From Nitrospira sp. (GTDB taxonomy: Bacteria > Nitrospirota > Nitrospiria > Nitrospirales > Nitrospiraceae), in NCBI GenBank assembly GCA_029858925.1, contig JAOUEB010000030.1:1-9439 (forward strand): 9,439 nucleotides of DNA, in the 5' to 3' direction. The position numbers were made by a program, and so were the translations under genes. Shown here one piece after another: positions 6,155 to 9,439 of this stretch (position 1 is the stretch's first letter; each line of letters starts with the position of its first letter). The notes beneath the pieces are model-generated. The model saw nothing but the letters and a program-made list of their open reading frames with translations, was not told where the DNA came from and did not search any database.

Positions 6155-6185
6155 TCGACAGGCTCACTGTTCCGAGCAACGTCGA
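6155..6185. repeat. Imperfect palindrome, TCGACAGGCTC-type
   Basis: TCGAC (6155-6159) pairs with GTCGA (6181-6185), and GCTC (6162-6165) with GAGC (6174-6177), separated by a small internal loop. The left arm TTCGACAGGCTCA resembles half of a palindromic intergenic repeat (TTCGACAGGCTCAG...) common in many bacterial chromosomes; the right arm has decayed. It lies just beyond the stop of the DegP-type gene. It might be a relic REP-like element or a 3'-end structure, but there is no T run. Confidence 0.4.
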
Positions 6186-6200
6186 GGGACAGAGAACCGA

Positions 6201-7604
6201 CTACTCAGCAGATTTGAGCACAACGTAGAAAGCCCGGTTCTCGCGCAGCACCCGGAGTAACACCGTATCCCCTCGACGGACTCGCGAAATCGCCGAGGTA
6301 AATTCGCCAACGGAGGCGACTTCCACACGGTTGACTTCCTTGATGAGGTCGCCTTCCCTAAGGCCTTCGGCCTGGGCCAGACTTCCAGGTTCGACCTTCG
6401 TGATCAGCACACCGTTCGACTCGCGTAGGTTGAATTTGTCCGCCAGCCCAGCGGTCAGATCCTGCACATCGAGGCCGAGCTTCAGCTCCGTTTTGGCTTG
6501 CGGGATCGATGCGACAATTGCCGCATCACGTCGCTCGATCAATGGAACGTTCAGCATGAGGCGGTTGCGGTCTCGGACGACTTCAATGCGTGCGGTGGCG
6601 CCGGGGGACAGCGCGCCGATCAGTCTGGACAATTTATTCGGCGAATCAACTATATTCCCGTCGATTGTGACGATAATGTCGCCCGGTTTGATGCCCGCCG
6701 TTGCAGCTGGGTCTTTCTCGAAGACTTCGTTCACCAAGACGCCGTCACTATCGATGACGCCGAATTTCTTGGCCAACTCGGGCGTTAACGGCTGAATGCC
6801 GACACCCAACCATCCCCGTACCACTTTGCCGTTTGCCATCAACTGCTCGATCACCTGTTTGGCCATGTTTGACGGAATGGCAAAACCGATACCTTGGGCA
6901 AAGTTGATGATTGCCGTATTGATGCCAATTACTTCTCCGTGGAGATTGAAGAGCGGGCCTCCAGAATTTCCGGGATTGATCGAGGCATCGGTCTGAATGA
7001 AGTTTTCATAACGAGACAGGTTGATATTTTCGCGCCCGATGCCGCTCACGACACCGAGCGTCACTGTGCGGTCCAGCCCAAAGGGATTTCCCACTGCGAG
7101 GACCCATTGCCCGACTTTCACGGCGGTGGAATCGCCGAACCGCGCGCTAGGCAGTGGCCGGCCTGCCGTCACCTTGAGGAGGGCAAGGTCCGTGTCTGGA
7201 TCCTTGCCGACCACATTCGCGATCAATTTAGTCTTATCGGAGAGCCGGACTTCGATCTCAGTTGCATCACCAATCACGTGGTTATTCGTGACGATATATC
7301 CGTCGCTGCCGACAATCAGGCCGGAGCCTGACCCTGAGGCATTGGGCACGCGCTCCCCGGGCCCTTCGCGCGACCGGCCCGCACTCGGAAGAGGAAACAG
7401 ATTCACGACCGACGGCTTGGCCTGCTCTGCCAGGTTGGTAATGACAGCTTGAATTTCTTCCAGGAGACGAATGCCGGGTGGCTCTGTGCGAATGCCGCTA
7501 GCACTCTGTTCTGCCGAAGCAGTCGCCGGAAACAACAATGCAGGAAGCAACAGGATAGTGGACGCTATAACGTGTTGCCGCAGCGTATGACCAGATTGTC
7601 TCAT
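6201..7604 (-). CDS. Periplasmic DegP/HtrA-type serine protease with two PDZ domains
   Basis: 467 residues. An N-terminal signal peptide (basic start, hydrophobic core about 11-26, likely cleavage after ATASA at residue 31) sends it to the periplasm. The trypsin-like domain has the full catalytic triad: H109 in TNNHVIG, D139 in DPDTDLALLKV and S214 in NPGNSGGPL. PDZ1 spans about 264-355 (GWLGVGIQPLTPELA... GIKPGDIIVTIDG) and PDZ2 about 375-465 (GLDVQDLTAGLA... GLREGDLIKEVNRVEV). The loop before the protease core (71-95) is short and Gly/Ser-rich, more like DegQ/DegS-type proteins than the long LA loop of E. coli DegP. The enzyme would degrade or chaperone misfolded envelope proteins. No Shine-Dalgarno sequence is visible before the ATG at 7604, although the signal peptide fits that start. 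It lies 47 bases after the RCK_C protein gene on the same strand, likely one transcript. Confidence 0.95.
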   Translation of the reverse strand: MRQSGHTLRQHVIASTILLLPALLFPATASAEQSASGIRTEPPGIRLLEEIQAVITNLAEQAKPSVVNLFPLPSAGRSREGPGERVPNASGSGSGLIVGSDGYIVTNNHVIGDATEIEVRLSDKTKLIANVVGKDPDTDLALLKVTAGRPLPSARFGDSTAVKVGQWVLAVGNPFGLDRTVTLGVVSGIGRENINLSRYENFIQTDASINPGNSGGPLFNLHGEVIGINTAIINFAQGIGFAIPSNMAKQVIEQLMANGKVVRGWLGVGIQPLTPELAKKFGVIDSDGVLVNEVFEKDPAATAGIKPGDIIVTIDGNIVDSPNKLSRLIGALSPGATARIEVVRDRNRLMLNVPLIERRDAAIVASIPQAKTELKLGLDVQDLTAGLADKFNLRESNGVLITKVEPGSLAQAEGLREGDLIKEVNRVEVASVGEFTSAISRVRRGDTVLLRVLRENRAFYVVLKSAE

Positions 7605-7651
7605 GAGATGATACCGGGATTGTCGCGGATTTTCGTTACTCCGCCCTCAGT

Positions 7652-8290
7652 TTACGCAGATTTTGTCGTCGTCGTATTGAGTGGGCGTTGGCTGGTAAAC
7701 CAGGTCGCCAGTCGATCTAGCTCGGATTCTAGTCCAATTAGTACCACGATGTCGTCTGCCCGGAATGTCAGGCCATCGGACGGCGCGAGCAGAAACGGCC
7801 CTCGCAAGACTGATGCGATGTGAACCGAGGAAGATTGAGGCATGAGGCTGAGAGTTTGACCAACTGCTGCGGCATGCCTGGCAATCGTGAGCCGCTCAAT
7901 TCTAGCAGACCGAACGGCTAAGTCTTGCTGGAGCTTGAGTAATTCTTCATGGATCGCTTCAAGTTTAAGTTCTCGAATTTGTCCATCAAACAGCGTCAGT
8001 GATTGCTTCAACTCATGGATGCGTGCCACGGCATGGGAGAGTGCCGTATCCAGCATTGAATCGTGTTGCCCCTGAATCGGGATGGCACGAGCGACGTGAT
8101 CTGCTACCTGGTGGCCAACCTCGACAGTGACCCGATCGATCTGTTGAAGGAGGCCTGATGCGTGCCAGTGGAGTCGAACAATCTGCGTCTTGCGATTCAC
8201 ACGCTCAGAAATGGAAAGGATCACTTCATAGAGTGCGCCGCCGGCGATCGACAGTTCCTTGTGAATGCGTCCAAATAACTCAAGGCTCAT
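7652..8290 (-). CDS. Soluble coiled-coil protein with C-terminal RCK_C (TrkA_C) domain
   Basis: 212 residues with no signal peptide or membrane segment, so it is probably cytoplasmic. Residues 1-145 are predicted helical, with a strongly heptad-like, charged stretch at about 85-135 (VARIHELKQSLTLFDGQIRELKLEAIHEELLKLQQDL) that looks like a PhoU-like or coiled-coil segment. Residues about 155-200 (SVHIASVLRGPFLLAPSDGLTFRADDIVVLIGLESELDRL) match the RCK_C/TrkA_C pattern: a conserved start, a GLxFRADD-like turn, then the DxVVLIG strand. RCK_C domains bind small ligands such as nucleotides or ions in K+ channels and transporters (TrkA, KhtT). No channel or antiporter gene is in view, so its partner is unknown. 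The ATG at 8290 has no Shine-Dalgarno sequence. A CATAAT or TATCTT -10-like hexamer lies 15 or 8 bases upstream, so the mRNA leader may be very short. It precedes the DegP-type gene by 47 bases. Confidence 0.8.
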   Translation of the reverse strand: MSLELFGRIHKELSIAGGALYEVILSISERVNRKTQIVRLHWHASGLLQQIDRVTVEVGHQVADHVARAIPIQGQHDSMLDTALSHAVARIHELKQSLTLFDGQIRELKLEAIHEELLKLQQDLAVRSARIERLTIARHAAAVGQTLSLMPQSSSVHIASVLRGPFLLAPSDGLTFRADDIVVLIGLESELDRLATWFTSQRPLNTTTTKSA

Positions 8291-8509
8291 AGTCTGATAA
8301 GATAGATTATGTTAACTCGCAGATTGCTCTCACCGCCATCTGAATCGTTGGCTCGAGCGAATTACGGAACATCATAATATCAGATTTCTGCGTTGACTTC
8401 ATTGGATAACTGACTTACCCGCTGCGTGAACCGAGTGCATTCTCGTGCAAGCCTCCCATCGCATCGACATTTGCATTCACCACAAGCTGATCGTATGATC
8501 CTTCGCATT
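8291..8509. other. Divergent intergenic region between the RCK_C gene and ttuA
   Basis: This stretch should hold promoters for both flanking genes. On the minus strand, CATAAT (8311-8306) and TATCTT (8304-8299) are possible -10 boxes for the RCK_C gene, without good -35 partners. On the plus strand the ttuA promoter is listed separately. An 8-base palindrome GCTCGAGC at 8351-8358 and two TGCATTC copies 36 bases apart (8437 and 8473) are present, with no assigned function. No other gene is supported. Confidence 0.45.
8471..8499 (+). promoter_or_regulatory. Promoter for ttuA implying a leaderless mRNA
   Basis: TTGCAT (8471-8476) and TATGAT (8494-8499, five of six to the -10 consensus) are separated by exactly 17 bases. 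The transcript should start at about 8506, only a few bases before the ATG at 8510. This fits the lack of any Shine-Dalgarno sequence. It also argues against the in-frame ATG at 8495, which lies inside the -10 box. The -35 match is only moderate (three of six). Confidence 0.4.
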
Positions 8510-9439
8510 ATGAATTGCACGAAATGTAAAACCAAAGCTGTGATGAAGTTGCCCCGGCACAATGCCGCGTTTTGCAAAGTCTGTTTCAATCACTTCATCC
8601 ATGATCAAGTCGCCAAGGCAATCAAGTCTCAAGACATGTTTGGCATAGGCGATCGTATTCTCGTGGCCGTCTCCGGCGGCAAGGACAGTCTGGCGCTCTG
8701 GCACATCCTCCTCACCCTCGGCTACCGCGTAGACGCGTTGTATGTGAACTTGGGTATCGCCGGGTATTCGGAGCGATCGTACGACAAAGTCCGCCGCTAT
8801 GCGGAGAGCACTGCCGCGCCGCTGGGCGCTATGTTGCACACCCATACGGTTGAGCAGGAAGCAGGGGCCGGCATCAAAGAACTGGCCCAACTAGTCCATC
8901 GCCCGACCTGTTCGACCTGCGGGACGATCAAACGCTACCAATTCAATCGTGCGGCAATCGAGAAAGAATACGATGTGATGGCCACCGGCCACAATCTCGA
9001 CGATGAAGCGGCTCGGCTCCTCGGCAACGTGTTGCATTGGCAAGAGGAATATCTGGATAAGCAGGGCCCAAGTCTCCCCGCCTCCGTGGAAGGTTTTGCC
9101 AAGAAGGTGAAACCGCTCTATCGATTGACGGAACGCGAGTTGGCGGCCTATTGTGTCTTGAATCAAATCGATTACATTGTGGACGAATGTCCCATGGCCC
9201 AAGGAGCTCGCACACTCTTGTATAAGGACGTGCTGAACCGGCTGGAGACCGAATCCCCCGGCACGAAGCAATATTTTTACTGGGGGTTTCTGGAGAAGCA
9301 GCGCAGACAGGGCTCCGCGCCCGTTCCAACCACGATGACAGAGAAAGACCGGGCGATGCTCCACCCTTGCGCATCATGCGGCCAGCCCACGACCGCGGAG
9401 AGTTGCTCCTACTGTAAGCTTATGGCACGGGCGAAAAGC
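8510..9439 (+). CDS. ttuA: TtuA-family tRNA 2-thiolation enzyme (tRNA-5-methyluridine 54 2-sulfurtransferase-like), 3' end beyond window edge
   Basis: 310 codons are visible and the frame is open at the window edge, so only the last part is missing. The N-terminal zinc finger is C3/C6 and C22/C25 (MNCTKCKTK, AFCKVC). The ATP-pyrophosphatase PP-loop is SGGKDS (55-60). C134 and C137 (CSTCG) with C227 (VDECPMAQGA) match the three cysteines that hold the [4Fe-4S] cluster in Thermus TtuA. ATGHNLDDEA (158-167) is the second nucleotide-binding block. A C-terminal zinc motif starts in HPCASCGQ and AESCSYC. This is the TIGR00269 group, which adenylates a uridine and inserts sulfur delivered by a ubiquitin-like TtuB. 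In thermophiles it makes 2-thioribothymidine at position 54; the target tRNA and base here are inferred. The ATG at 8510 starts the CxxC motif where homologues do. No Shine-Dalgarno sequence is present. It is divergent from the RCK_C gene. Confidence 0.9.
   Translation, partial: MNCTKCKTKAVMKLPRHNAAFCKVCFNHFIHDQVAKAIKSQDMFGIGDRILVAVSGGKDSLALWHILLTLGYRVDALYVNLGIAGYSERSYDKVRRYAESTAAPLGAMLHTHTVEQEAGAGIKELAQLVHRPTCSTCGTIKRYQFNRAAIEKEYDVMATGHNLDDEAARLLGNVLHWQEEYLDKQGPSLPASVEGFAKKVKPLYRLTERELAAYCVLNQIDYIVDECPMAQGARTLLYKDVLNRLETESPGTKQYFYWGFLEKQRRQGSAPVPTTMTEKDRAMLHPCASCGQPTTAESCSYCKLMARAKS

Larger units (their letters stand above)
6027..6200. other. Convergent gap after the EF-G-like gene
   Basis: Both flanking genes end here. 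No ORF is credible. It holds an 8-base G run (6103-6110), a degenerate heptamer repeat (6120-6147) and an imperfect palindrome (6155-6185), listed separately. GAAGCG/CGCTTC (6112-6117 with 6125-6130) can form a 6-bp hairpin, but neither strand has a good T run after it, so no intrinsic terminator is called. Confidence 0.5.

Noticed and set aside
8393..8421. TTGACT as a -35 box for ttuA further upstream
   Set aside because: The hexamer 17 bases downstream (TACCCG) is a poor -10; the TTGCAT/TATGAT pair is better placed.

Overview
The window looks like ordinary chromosomal DNA from a GC-rich, Gram-negative-type bacterium. The combination of genes suggests a Nitrospira-like member of the Nitrospirota: rsmD-coaD-aspartate aminotransferase-fmdB, a 57-residue zinc-ribbon protein, RadC, a divergent second EF-G, a DegP-type protease, an RCK_C protein and a TtuA-family tRNA thiolase. 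That assignment is inference from family recognition and style; no rRNA or marker search was possible. No transposase, integrase, phage gene, CRISPR array, tRNA or rRNA was seen.

Left part (1-2489, minus strand): a tightly packed housekeeping operon reading right to left. rsmD (16S rRNA m2G966 methyltransferase) overlaps coaD (coenzyme A synthesis) by 4 bases. coaD overlaps a class I aspartate/prephenate-type aminotransferase by 4 bases. After 70 bases comes an FmdB-type zinc-ribbon gene cut by the left edge.

Middle (2490-3150): about 270 bases without a convincing gene, then a 57-residue double-CxxC protein on the minus strand, then its divergent leader shared with radC. The gene-free stretch has a near-consensus plus-strand promoter and, just downstream, a 9-bp inverted repeat followed by TTTT, so it may encode a small RNA. 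The leader of the zinc-ribbon gene can fold as an H-type pseudoknot.

Right of centre (3151-6026, plus strand): radC and a 700-residue EF-G paralogue (FusA2 type). In the paralogue the translocase domains II-V look intact, but the GTPase motifs G2, G3 and G4 are degraded. A 174-base gap follows with a degenerate heptamer tandem repeat and an imperfect palindrome.

Right part (6201-9439): a periplasmic DegP/HtrA-type serine protease and a soluble coiled-coil protein ending in an RCK_C (TrkA_C) domain, both on the minus strand. Divergent from them is a TtuA-family tRNA 2-thiolation enzyme with its zinc and iron-sulfur cysteines, cut by the right edge. None of these three genes has a visible Shine-Dalgarno sequence, and ttuA has a promoter placed so that its mRNA would be leaderless or nearly so. 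Most genes further left have strong Shine-Dalgarno sites.

The themes are RNA modification, translation, envelope proteostasis and cofactor/amino-acid metabolism. The most interesting items are the GTPase-degenerate EF-G paralogue, the candidate small RNA at about 2702-2780 and the pseudoknot-like leader at 2998-3039.
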